41,580 nucleotides of DNA from Candidatus Ruminococcus equi (GTDB taxonomy: Bacteria > Bacillota > Clostridia > Oscillospirales > Acutalibacteraceae), in NCBI GenBank assembly GCA_018065465.1, contig JAGHTC010000001.1, positions 1 to 41,580 on the forward strand, in the 5' to 3' direction. A program made the position numbers and the translations under genes. The notes under the pieces are model-generated. The model did not search any database. It saw only the letters and a list, made by a program, of their open reading frames with translations, and was not told the origin of the DNA. This document shows positions 31,896 through 39,751 of the stretch, in pieces. Position 1 is the stretch's first letter; the number at the start of each line of letters is the position of its first letter.

Positions 31896-32656
31896 ATGTA
31901 ATTATAGTTGATGATGAACAAATTGTTCTTGCCGTTATGGAAGCAACTGTAAAAAATGTTATGAAAGACGATAACTGTGTCGCATTTTCCAATGCAAAAG
32001 AGGCTTTGGAATATGCAAAAAAGACAAGTATAGATATCGCCTTTCTTGACATAAATATGCGTATATCAAACGGACTTTCGCTTGCACAGGAGTTAAAAGA
32101 GATAAACCCGAAAATAAATATTATCTTCTGTACGGGACACTCGGAATATACTCTCGATGCCTTAAATCTTTATTGCAGCGGCTATCTGCTAAAGCCCATC
32201 ACAGAAGAAAAGTTAAGAACAGCACTAAACAATCTTCGCCATCCCGTAGAGAGAAAGAAAACAGGAATTTTTATTCAATGCTTCGGCGGATTTGAAGTAT
32301 ATGCTGACTCTAAACCCTTGGAATTTAAGTACAACAAAACAAAGGAAGTTCTTGCTTTTCTTGTTGACAGAATGGGTGCGGACTGCAAAACAAGAGAGAT
32401 TACAACGGCTGTTTTCGAAGATGACGACAAGATGTCTTATTTTCAAAATCTTCGTCGTGATTTACTCGAAACATTTGCTAACAGCGGTTATCCCGATGTT
32501 ATACGCGGGCACTTTGGTACTCTCGGAATTGACCGCAGTAAAGTAAGTTGTGACTACTACGATTACCTTGACAAAAAAATCGACAGTCCTTTGGGCGAAT
32601 ATATGCCTTCTTACGAATTTGCCGAGTTTACAAGAGCAAGGCTTTTCTTTGAATAA
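31892..32656 (+). CDS. Response regulator with SARP-like winged-helix output domain
   Basis: The 254-residue partner of the preceding kinase. The receiver domain has D7, D8, the phosphorylated aspartate D53 (DIAFLDINMR), T81 and K101 (LLKPI). The output half starts at about 126 with FIQCFGGFEVYADSKPLEFK, the opening of a winged-helix domain of the SARP/OmpR type, with KTKEVLAFLVDRMGADCKTR as its recognition region. LytS-type kinases usually pair with LytTR regulators, so this output domain is less common, though known in Clostridia. No target operator is identifiable; adjacent genes or distant ones may be controlled. Confidence 0.9.
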   Translation: MNVIIVDDEQIVLAVMEATVKNVMKDDNCVAFSNAKEALEYAKKTSIDIAFLDINMRISNGLSLAQELKEINPKINIIFCTGHSEYTLDALNLYCSGYLLKPITEEKLRTALNNLRHPVERKKTGIFIQCFGGFEVYADSKPLEFKYNKTKEVLAFLVDRMGADCKTREITTAVFEDDDKMSYFQNLRRDLLETFANSGYPDVIRGHFGTLGIDRSKVSCDYYDYLDKKIDSPLGEYMPSYEFAEFTRARLFFE

Positions 32657-32881
32657 ATTCGTTATAATTCTAATATAGAATAGTAACACGGTTAAGTTTG
32701 TGGTATAATTACAAAAAGTATAGACTTTTGTATATTTAGGTCGCTTGCGGTCCTTGATATAAATAAATAGGCAATTGCGAAACTCGCATCAAAACATGAA
32801 ATCTTTTGGTAAAGAATAAAAAAACCATCAAGCCGGAGCAAAATGGTTTGAATATAGAAAGAAAAAATGTGTAAAGTATAG

Positions 32882-32953
32882 AAATTGGCGCACTTAAACA
32901 GACCTCAAGGCTTATATGAGATCCGTATATTACGCTGTCAGCAAAGGTTTTAA
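32882..32953 (+). pseudogene. Possible relic of a RelE/HigB (Gp49)-type toxin gene
   Basis: An open stretch of 23 codons contains HLNRPQGLYEIRI, which resembles the core GLYELR/LWELR motif of Gp49-type host-inhibition toxins. It ends in a stop and has no start or upstream part. The match is short, so this is only a suggestion. Confidence 0.22.
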
Positions 32954-33005
32954 GCTTCTGATATATTCATGCTTGTGCATTTTATCCGCAATGACAACAG
33001 TTTGA

Positions 33006-33116
33006 AAAAAGCAGCGTGATGAGGCCGTTGTATTATTAAAGAAAAAAGGACTTTCCATACGCCGGATAGAACGGCTTACAGGGATCAATCGCGGCGTGAT
33101 TCAAAAGGCACATTAA
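33006..33116 (+). pseudogene. C-terminal relic of a RAYT-like (Y1/IS200-related) transposase
   Basis: From 33006 to the TAA at 33114-33116 the frame encodes a 36-residue helix-turn-helix end containing LKKKGLSIRRIERLTGINRG. This is the usual C-terminus of REP-associated tyrosine transposases in Clostridia. A TGA stops the frame just upstream (33003-33005) and no catalytic HUH part remains. The REP-like palindrome directly after the stop supports the identification. Confidence 0.6.
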
Positions 33117-33147
33117 GGGGTCAACGAGAACCGTCCCTGTTGACACC
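33117..33147. repeat. REP-like palindrome after the transposase relic
   Basis: GGTCAAC (33119-33125) and GTTGAC (33139-33144) are inverted around GAGAACCGTCCCT. This GTCAAC...GTTGAC word with an ACCGTCCC centre is, from memory, a common repeat beside such transposases in Clostridia. Confidence 0.55.
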
Positions 33148-33250
33148 GAGATTCCGAGAGACTATTCACAGACAAGGGAGGTGATGTCAGAAAATAATGA
33201 CAGGTCGTTTTTCGGACAAAATGACTTCAGATTTTAACAAGGAGGCAATC

Positions 33251-34699
33251 ATGAAATTAAAAAAATTCATTTGTATGACACTTGCAATTACTATGTTGAC
33301 TTTTTTTATTGTCGGGTGTTCTTCTAACGCATCCAATGTAATGAAGTTTGGTAAGGGAAAGCAGACGCTCAATTGGAATTCGGAAGTTGTTGACCATGGC
33401 AGTTATAAAGATTTGGGACATTATGTTATTGACATGGGCGAAATCAGCCAGCAAGCCTTTGCTGACGGTGCTGTAAGAGCAAATGAAAAACTGGATACAC
33501 TGAAGACGGAAAGCTGCACCGGCATTGTGAAGAAGAACAGCAAGGGTCAGGTTATCATGGGGCGCAATCAGGATGAAGAAGTTTCCAATTATCCTGTTTT
33601 GGTCTTCCACCTCACAGGAGGAAAGCAGCAGGCTGTTTCTTTCTACTATTCTCATCAGTTTGATTACACCTATGAGCAGCTTCAAAAAGGTTTGGAGCTG
33701 GAGGACTCATTCCGTGGCATGATGGCCAGCGCTTCCACGGATGCCTTCAATGAATCGGGTCTCTATATTCAGACCAATATGCGCACCAATATGGGTGTGC
33801 AGACTACCGGGACCAACCCGGGTGCTGAACGTGTGCCTATGATCGGCGTCGCATCCAGAGTAGCGCAAAATGCCAGTACCGTAGCAGAAGCTCTTGATTA
33901 TATCAATACGCTTGATGTTTACACCACGGGTAACGTTGGTGTTACCAACTGGGACTATGCTTTTATGATCGGTGATGCTACCGGCGAATACGGCATTATT
34001 GAATTTGCAAACAATGAAATGTATTATATCCCTTATGCCAACGGACACGGCAATATGTTCGTTTCTCCTTTGTTAACGCAATATGACCGTTATAATGCCG
34101 GATACGGACGTCTGCATATTGCACAGCAGGCGATGATCGGTGCAGAAACCGACAGAGACATGATGGAAGCAGTTCACAAAGCCGACTGGTATCACGAAGT
34201 TCAGGACATTCAATATTCCTACCGTGATGAAAATGGGAAGGTTCATTTTGTGGATAAGGACGGAAATCCCTCTATTGACTGGCGTTCTGAATTCGTAGGC
34301 AGAACTCCCGTTGATGATTTTGGCGAGTCGGTAAACGAAGAATTCAACCTGCTTGACTATTTAACCCCCGGTCAGATTGCTGATCTGTCCAATAAAGACA
34401 AGGAAGAAATTGACGCATTTAACGATGCCATGAATAAGCATTTCTCTCAAAACAGTGACAAGTTCTGGGTACTCGATGACAATAATTTCGAAGAAGTGAA
34501 GGAAATGGCCGAAGGTTTCTTTAAAAAAACGAATGCCCAAGAGCTCCTTGAGAAGTTCTTTAACGGTGATAAACAGCCTTTGCGCGATTCAGGAAATGTT
34601 TTTACAACCGGTATGAATTTCGGTGTCAACTGTGCCGAGAAGCACCTTATTGCCCGCTTCCTGGAAGATGAAGAATGTATTTATGAATTCCAATGGTAG
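33251..34699 (+). CDS. Secreted lipoprotein, Ntn-hydrolase of the choloylglycine hydrolase/penicillin acylase-like superfamily
   Basis: A 482-residue lipoprotein: signal segment followed by lipobox IVGC (C23). The catalytic core begins with TESCTGIVKKNSKGQVIMG, where C89 would be the N-terminal nucleophile after self-cleavage; RNQDEE (105-110) matches the usual R-N-x-D element. NYAFM/TTGNVGVTNWDYAFMIGDA and EYGIIEF follow, as in linear amide C-N hydrolases. Relatives split bile-salt amides, penicillins or N-acyl amino acids; the substrate here is unknown. The ATG at 33251 has AAGGAGG upstream, so the longer frame from 33197 is not used. Codons are richer in G and C at third positions than in neighbouring genes, which fits acquisition. 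Confidence 0.75.
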   Translation: MKLKKFICMTLAITMLTFFIVGCSSNASNVMKFGKGKQTLNWNSEVVDHGSYKDLGHYVIDMGEISQQAFADGAVRANEKLDTLKTESCTGIVKKNSKGQVIMGRNQDEEVSNYPVLVFHLTGGKQQAVSFYYSHQFDYTYEQLQKGLELEDSFRGMMASASTDAFNESGLYIQTNMRTNMGVQTTGTNPGAERVPMIGVASRVAQNASTVAEALDYINTLDVYTTGNVGVTNWDYAFMIGDATGEYGIIEFANNEMYYIPYANGHGNMFVSPLLTQYDRYNAGYGRLHIAQQAMIGAETDRDMMEAVHKADWYHEVQDIQYSYRDENGKVHFVDKDGNPSIDWRSEFVGRTPVDDFGESVNEEFNLLDYLTPGQIADLSNKDKEEIDAFNDAMNKHFSQNSDKFWVLDDNNFEEVKEMAEGFFKKTNAQELLEKFFNGDKQPLRDSGNVFTTGMNFGVNCAEKHLIARFLEDEECIYEFQW

Positions 34700-34745
34700 T
34701 CTTTTGCAGAGATTGCCCGGTGTAGCTAATCAGAAAAACTTAACA

Positions 34746-34773
34746 AGGTAAACTAATTTATTAGAGGTTACCT
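34746..34773. repeat. Interrupted inverted repeat downstream of the hydrolase
   Basis: AGGTAA-ACTAAT and ATTAG-AGG-TTACCT are arranged as an imperfect palindrome around TT. It could be a terminator without a T run, an operator or a hairpin. The 200-base gap 34700-34899 otherwise shows a small hairpin GGCGTTT/AAACGCC (34850-34866) and no gene. Confidence 0.35.
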
Positions 34774-34899
34774 TTACTCTGTTATACCATATCCGGTGAG
34801 GAGTTATTCTCATTTCAGGAAGAAAAAAAGCCCTATTAATGCGGCTTGCGGCGTTTCACAAACGCCTATGATATAAATAAATTTTATAAGGAGAAAAAA

Positions 34900-35442
34900 A
34901 TGAAAGCTTTAAAAATCATTTTAGGTATCTTATCAGTAATCGTTGCGGCATTTTTGTTGATGTTCCCGTTTGCAGGACAACTCATCTATGTTTATGTTGC
35001 ATCAATCTATGTTGGTATAGTCGGTATCGTATTCATCATCGACTACTGTGTAAACCGCAAAAAGCGTAAATTAGGCTCGACTCAGGCTTATGCCGGCGGT
35101 CTTGGCGTTGCTCTTGCAATCCTCGCAATTATATTTATGCTTTTGAATATCACAATCCCCGGTTTTACTTTCGTTACACAGGAACTCGTTGCGATTATCC
35201 TCTTGATTGCTCTGTTGATTGAGGGTATTATCACTATCGTAAATGCGTTTACTTATCTTTTCTATTCAACTGCTATGCGTGTACTTTCCGTAATTCTCGG
35301 CTTTCTTATGGTAATCGCTGCATGTGCTGCATTCGGTTGCTTACCGCTTATTATCGGAATGATGGGTATTTTCACTTCTATCGGTTTTGCAGTCAGCGGT
35401 GTTTCTCTCATCGTTAACGCTTGCACCGAAACAGCAGAATAA
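34900..35442 (+). CDS. Small integral membrane protein, HdeD/DUF308-like
   Basis: A 180-residue protein with about six hydrophobic helices in pairs, starting MKALKIILGILSVIVAAFLL and later LGVALAILAIIFMLLNITI and MRVLSVILGFLMVIAACAAF. The repeated pattern of a helix followed by LG-I-L and a short turn fits the DUF308/HdeD family of acid-resistance-type membrane proteins of unknown mechanism. AAGGAG precedes the ATG at 34900; the longer frame from 34846 has no ribosome site. It is alone between an island border repeat and a bidirectional terminator. Confidence 0.75.
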   Translation: MKALKIILGILSVIVAAFLLMFPFAGQLIYVYVASIYVGIVGIVFIIDYCVNRKKRKLGSTQAYAGGLGVALAILAIIFMLLNITIPGFTFVTQELVAIILLIALLIEGIITIVNAFTYLFYSTAMRVLSVILGFLMVIAACAAFGCLPLIIGMMGIFTSIGFAVSGVSLIVNACTETAE

Positions 35443-35465
35443 TTATTACTCTGTACAAAACAACA

Positions 35466-35495
35466 AAGGCGACAGGATGAACATCCTGTCGCCTT
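35466..35495. terminator. Bidirectional terminator between convergent genes
   Basis: AAGGCGACAGGATG pairs perfectly with CATCCTGTCGCCTT over a 2-base loop, with T-rich and A-rich flanks. It ends the DUF308-like gene on one side and the LicD operon on the other. Confidence 0.85.
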
Positions 35496-35518
35496 AAATT
35501 TTTATGTTTAATTATATT

Positions 35519-36610
35519 TTATACTAATACAAAAAATCGTAATATCGCCGCTACAACAAATATTGCAACTACCGTTATGATACAAGCCTTGGTTGGTATT
35601 TTTTGTACCAATTTGTTTAGTGCTTTCAGCGGAGCATTGAAGACGGGGAACGAAAGCACAAATCCGAGTACAAGTGCAAACGCTATTATTAGTATTTTCC
35701 ACAGCGGGTCGGGTGCTTTGAGCATTAAAGCAAAAAGTCCGAAATACTTTGCTATGTAAATGCAGGGGTTATGCCAGAAATAAACCGAAAGAGTGTTTGC
35801 TCCCATGGAGGAGATAAGCGGGATTTTTATATTCGGTACGATAGCAATAACAGCGATACAAAGTACAAGCGAGATACCGTAGCACAAAAGTCTGTGTATC
35901 GGTGAACAACCCTCAAGTTTCTGTGCAACTGTTGCATAAGAGTTGCGTCCTGTAAAGAGTCCGCGCAGTTTGTAAAGTTCTGTTCTCTCGCGGAAGCAGA
36001 GAACAAAGTATATTACAAGAACAGCAACCGCGCCGATTTTTATGTATATCTTGTTTGTAAAGTCCATAATCTTTTCGGGTGTAAGATAATAGCCCAAAAA
36101 GAAAAACGGCATAAACACAAGAGTTCGTGAACTGTACATAAAGTCGCCGACAAACCAAAGGTAACCGCCGACCAAAGCCGCAACAACGGAAAAAGAAAGA
36201 ATAATCGCGGGATGGATACGCTGTACTATGAAAGCAAACAGCATATACATCGCAAGAGCGAACAGGAACCATTCAACATGCTGTCCGCCGAGCAAATCGA
36301 GTTTTTCCTTTGTGTTGGTAAAGAAATCATAAATTAACTGCAAAAACAGTTTCAGTATAAACCCAAGGATAATGTAGTAGGTGAATTTTTGCGTATTAAA
36401 TTTTGAGCCTTTCTCAAAACGCTTTTGAAAAAGTCCGCTGAGAAAGATAAACAACGGCATGTGAAAAGAGTAGATAAACAGCCAAAGGCTTTTGAACATA
36501 TCGGATTTACCGATATAACCCTCAATTACATGACCGAGAACGACAAGGAGAATAACTGCAAATTTGATGTTGTCAAATTTGTATATTCTCTTTTTCAAAT
36601 CTGTTGCCAT
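35519..36610 (-). CDS. Acyltransferase-3 family membrane O-acyltransferase
   Basis: A 363-residue protein with about ten membrane helices. The opening KFDNIKFAVILLVVLGHVIE (11-30 region) has the family's conserved Asp and the His of the GH pair, and FHMPLFIFLSGLFQKR matches the second motif. Such proteins O-acetylate sugars or polyols at the cell surface, using acetyl-CoA from the cytoplasm. It is the last gene of the five-gene operon, 11 bases after the GatD-like gene, so the acyl acceptor is probably the polymer or decoration made by that operon. Confidence 0.88.
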   Translation of the reverse strand: MATDLKKRIYKFDNIKFAVILLVVLGHVIEGYIGKSDMFKSLWLFIYSFHMPLFIFLSGLFQKRFEKGSKFNTQKFTYYIILGFILKLFLQLIYDFFTNTKEKLDLLGGQHVEWFLFALAMYMLFAFIVQRIHPAIILSFSVVAALVGGYLWFVGDFMYSSRTLVFMPFFFLGYYLTPEKIMDFTNKIYIKIGAVAVLVIYFVLCFRERTELYKLRGLFTGRNSYATVAQKLEGCSPIHRLLCYGISLVLCIAVIAIVPNIKIPLISSMGANTLSVYFWHNPCIYIAKYFGLFALMLKAPDPLWKILIIAFALVLGFVLSFPVFNAPLKALNKLVQKIPTKACIITVVAIFVVAAILRFFVLV

Positions 36611-36621
36611 ATAAACCTCTG

Positions 36622-37671
36622 TCAGTCTTTATCTACTATTTGAATTTTGCCCATAACTTTTCCGGGTACTGTGTACTCGTTAAATGCTTCCATTGTTTCA
36701 GACAGCGGGAAAGTTTTGTAAATCATTTCGGGCAGGACTTTCAAGTCACCTTTTGCAAAGTGCTCGTCGGTGAGAGTCCATTCTTTTCCGGGCCAAGGAG
36801 CGGAGTACGACATCCAAGAGCCGGTGAGATAAAATTCTTTTCTATTCATATTTTCCCATTCGGGAATAGTAAACGAAAGTTCTTTTGTCGGTGTGCCGAT
36901 AAAGCACAAGGTTGCTTTATTTGCGGCAATTTTGAAAGCGGTTTTCATCGCTTCGGTTGAGCCGGTTGAAACAAAAACATAGTCAAAGCCCTTGTTGTCG
37001 GTTAACTCATTTGCATTGTTGTAGAAATTTTCATCAAGAGTGATGAGGGTGTTATCAGCACCGAGTTCTTTTGAAAGTTTGAGGTGCTCGTCGTCGATAT
37101 CACAAACGGTGACATTTTCTGCACCCAAAATTTTGAGCCACTGCAATACGAAAAGACCGATTGTACCACCGCCCAAAACGGCAACATTTTTGCCGTCTTT
37201 GTAGCCACATTGCAAAATACCGTGGATGGCAACCGTACTCGGCTCAAAGAAAGCACCGACTTCGTAGGGAATGGAGCTGTCAATTTTCAAAACATTGCAT
37301 TTAGGCAGTACAACATATTGAGCCATACTTCCGTTTTGGCGTGAACCGACAAAACTGTAGTGCTTGCAAAGTGAGAAGTTGCCTGCTTTACAGTCGTCGC
37401 ATTCAAAACACGGAACAAGCGGAATACCGACAACATGGTCGCCTTTTGTTACATTGTCAACGCCGTCGCCGACTTCGTCAACATAGCCTGCAAATTCGTG
37501 TCCCAAGATAATCGGATATCCGTGAGCACCGTTGGAAAGAACACGGGGGATATCGGAACCGCAAATACCGGTTGCGATTACTCTGACTCTGACTTCGTCT
37601 TTACCGACTGCCGGAGTTTCGATTTCATCAAATCTTACGTCTTTATTGGCGTGTAAAACTGCTGCTTTCAT
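36622..37671 (-). CDS. Zinc-dependent polyol-phosphate dehydrogenase, GatD-like
   Basis: A 349-residue medium-chain dehydrogenase close to galactitol-1-phosphate 5-dehydrogenase GatD. The catalytic zinc site is C37, H58, E59 and E143; the structural zinc site is C88, C91, C94 and C102 (PCFECDDCKAGNFSLC). The NAD motif is GGGTIG (167-172). Blocks shared with GatD are GICGSDIPRVLSNGAHGYPI and GSWMSYSAPWPGKEW. GatD interconverts galactitol-1-P and tagatose-6-P. In this operon the direction could be reductive, making a polyol phosphate for CDP activation. The gene lies 8 bases after the GatZ-like gene. Confidence 0.88.
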   Translation of the reverse strand: MKAAVLHANKDVRFDEIETPAVGKDEVRVRVIATGICGSDIPRVLSNGAHGYPIILGHEFAGYVDEVGDGVDNVTKGDHVVGIPLVPCFECDDCKAGNFSLCKHYSFVGSRQNGSMAQYVVLPKCNVLKIDSSIPYEVGAFFEPSTVAIHGILQCGYKDGKNVAVLGGGTIGLFVLQWLKILGAENVTVCDIDDEHLKLSKELGADNTLITLDENFYNNANELTDNKGFDYVFVSTGSTEAMKTAFKIAANKATLCFIGTPTKELSFTIPEWENMNRKEFYLTGSWMSYSAPWPGKEWTLTDEHFAKGDLKVLPEMIYKTFPLSETMEAFNEYTVPGKVMGKIQIVDKD

Positions 37672-37679
37672 AATTTACC

Positions 37680-39005
37680 TCATATCATGGAATTAACCAT
37701 ATAGTTACATTTTACTGCGTAGTTATAGTCTTCGACAACGCAGACAACGGCATCTTTAACAAGTTCTCTTGCCTTGTTTGCGAGTTTTCCGTCGCGGACT
37801 TTGAGATACTGCATCGGCATATACTGATGCAAAAGCGGTAACGGAATTTCAATATCCTCAAAGTTTTCGAAGAGTTTTTCCTGTGCTTTTACTACTGCTT
37901 TATTTGAGAAGTAGTATCTGCTTCTGTCGGAGAAACTGTACTTTCTTGCAATATGCTGTGAAAGTTCATCGCCGTGATAGTGCTTAATCCAGTTTTTGTT
38001 GTCCTTGAGCATTTCTTTTTCGAGAACATCAATGAAGTTAGCACGCTGCTTTTTGTCGGGGATGAGTTCTTCTTCTATCATAGAAAGAGCAAAGATAGCC
38101 TCTCTTACTGCGTTTGTCAAAGCAGGACCTACCTTGATGATTGCAATACCGTCTTCAACCATTTCACGAAGTTTTACGGGAGGCTGGTAGTCGGTTGAGT
38201 GTCCCTCAAAAACAATGTTCGGATATTTTTTCAGTCTGTCGCAAAGTTTCTTTGCGTCAATTCTGTTGTATGCGTGGATATCGGAGTTTCCGAATTCAAC
38301 ACCGGGCTGAACTACTATACCTATGATATGATTCCACGCGTCTTTTAATCCGAGTTTGTCAAATTTCTTTCTGTATGCGATGATAGTGCTTTCAAAATCA
38401 CGGGGATTTGTGACCTTGAGGTTATCATCTTCTTCCTGAGAACCGCCGGGGATAGGTACTTCACTGCCGATGATATAGACAGGATGAACCGCATTCGGAT
38501 TTTCTTCTAAAAGTTCCTTGTAGGCACGGTCACATTCTTTGTAGAGGATTGCACCGCGTTCTGCGATAACTTCATTTTCGAGCATTTCGTCAACGGGGTC
38601 GTCGCCTAATTTCATACTTGTATCAAGGTGGACTTTTGTATATCCTGCTTTAACACAGTCATAGACTAATTTCTTAGCCTTTTCCATAGCGGATTCTGCG
38701 GGCTCGTTGCACCACGGCAGAGGACCGAGGTGGTCACCGCCTAAAATAATCTTTTCTTTGTCAAAGCCGATTTGGTCGGCAATTTTGTAAACATATTCAC
38801 GAAAATCAACAGAGGTCATACTCATATAACCGCCGTACTGATTTACCTGATTGGATGTTGCTTCAATCAGCACCGTGTCGTCGAATCTTTTTGCCTGGTC
38901 CATAATCGCTTCGATAACGATTTTGTTAGCAGAACAAAAAGACGGAATACCGGAGTGAATACCGAGTGTGCGTTTTTCAAGAATATCCAGAAGCTTATTT
39001 TTCAT
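37680..39005 (-). CDS. GatZ/KbaZ family protein (tagatose-bisphosphate aldolase accessory subunit or 4-epimerase)
   Basis: A 441-residue TIM-barrel protein of the GatZ/KbaZ family. Matches are GIHSGIPSFCSANKIVIEAI, VLIEATSNQVNQYGGYMSM, ILGGDHLGPLPW, VHLDTSMKLGDDP, VVQPGVEFGN and KVGPALTNAVREAIFAL. GatZ is classically a non-catalytic partner of the aldolase GatY, but no gatY is in the window. From memory, some members convert fructose-6-P to tagatose-6-P by 4-epimerisation, which would supply the substrate of the neighbouring GatD-like enzyme. It starts 6 bases after the cytidylyltransferase gene. Confidence 0.87.
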   Translation of the reverse strand: MKNKLLDILEKRTLGIHSGIPSFCSANKIVIEAIMDQAKRFDDTVLIEATSNQVNQYGGYMSMTSVDFREYVYKIADQIGFDKEKIILGGDHLGPLPWCNEPAESAMEKAKKLVYDCVKAGYTKVHLDTSMKLGDDPVDEMLENEVIAERGAILYKECDRAYKELLEENPNAVHPVYIIGSEVPIPGGSQEEDDNLKVTNPRDFESTIIAYRKKFDKLGLKDAWNHIIGIVVQPGVEFGNSDIHAYNRIDAKKLCDRLKKYPNIVFEGHSTDYQPPVKLREMVEDGIAIIKVGPALTNAVREAIFALSMIEEELIPDKKQRANFIDVLEKEMLKDNKNWIKHYHGDELSQHIARKYSFSDRSRYYFSNKAVVKAQEKLFENFEDIEIPLPLLHQYMPMQYLKVRDGKLANKARELVKDAVVCVVEDYNYAVKCNYMVNSMI

Positions 39006-39011
39006 ATTTTC

Positions 39012-39719
39012 TTACTCCTTTGGAAAGAAATAGTTATCAACTAATTTTGTAAACAAGTTCATATCATCTGCATAGGTGATTTTGAGGTTCAACACATTTG
39101 CACGGACAACTTTCATCTTGATTCCGTGTGCGAGTGCGATAGCACCTGCGGAAGTCATTTTCTCGAGTTCTTCTTTTTCGGAATTGATGTAGATGTCAAA
39201 GATTTTTCCAAAGGTGAATGCCTCGGGAGAAGCACCTGCAACGATGTTAAACCTTGGCTCGATGTTAGTAAGTATATGGTCGTCGTCCATTTTATATACA
39301 GTGTCATAGTTAAACTGTGCCAAAGTTGCTCCGCCGTAAGTGTTAACGCCGTCGATAACTTCTTCAACACCTTTTTCGTCTACATAGGGATGAGTGGCGT
39401 CGTGAATGAGAATTACATCGTTGTCGGATGAAAACTCTTTTGCACAAAGAAGTCCGTTTTTTACCGAGTCGGAACGGGTGTCACCGCCTTGTACTACTTT
39501 GTACAGTTTATCGGCTTTGATTTCTTTTGCGATTTCTTCAACATAGTCTACCCAGTCTTTGTGTGATACGATAATAATTTTATCAACACAGGAAAGGTCG
39601 TTGTAGCCTTTCAAAATGTATGAGAAAATAGGCATATCGTTAACTTTGATATACTGCTTTGGAATATCTGCGCCGAATCGGGTGCCGCTACCACCCATCA
39701 TCAATAATACTGTGTTCAT
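39012..39719 (-). CDS. IspD/TarI-like cytidylyltransferase
   Basis: A 235-residue GT-A-type nucleotidyltransferase. GGSGTRFGADIPKQYIKV (9-26) is the CTP-binding loop; GGDTRSDSVKNGLL and LIHDATHPYVDEKG correspond to the second and third IspD/TarI motifs, with His where IspD has Arg in DAARP. LNLKITYADDMNLF matches the C-terminal block. IspD acts on methylerythritol-4-P; TarI acts on ribitol-5-P to make CDP-ribitol. No isoprenoid gene is near, but a polyol-phosphate dehydrogenase and LicD are, so a CDP-polyol is the likely product. It follows licD by 32 bases. Confidence 0.87.
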   Translation of the reverse strand: MNTVLLMMGGSGTRFGADIPKQYIKVNDMPIFSYILKGYNDLSCVDKIIIVSHKDWVDYVEEIAKEIKADKLYKVVQGGDTRSDSVKNGLLCAKEFSSDNDVILIHDATHPYVDEKGVEEVIDGVNTYGGATLAQFNYDTVYKMDDDHILTNIEPRFNIVAGASPEAFTFGKIFDIYINSEKEELEKMTSAGAIALAHGIKMKVVRANVLNLKITYADDMNLFTKLVDNYFFPKE

Positions 39720-39751
39720 ATTGTTCTCCGAAAATACTGTAGATTATGTTT

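Larger units (their letters stand above)
32657..33250. other. Gene-free stretch with mobile-element relics
   Basis: No intact gene is visible. From left to right it holds AT-rich DNA with poor promoter-like words, a short direct-repeat sequence (GCTTGCGG at 32743 and TGATATAAATAAAT at 32755-32768) that recurs at 34844-34882, a possible toxin-fragment relic, a transposase C-terminal relic, a REP-like palindrome, and the ribosome site AAGGAGG (33239-33245) of the next gene. The pattern suggests decay after insertion events. Confidence 0.6.

Noticed and set aside
36622..39005. Galactitol or tagatose breakdown operon
   Set aside because: No PTS components, GatY/KbaY aldolase or sugar kinase is present, while a CDP-transferase and LicD share the operon, which fits biosynthesis better.
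39012..39719. IspD of isoprenoid synthesis
   Set aside because: Possible by family, but operon context (LicD, polyol dehydrogenase) and the altered DATHP motif favour a polyol-phosphate cytidylyltransferase. Kept as an alternative in the entry.
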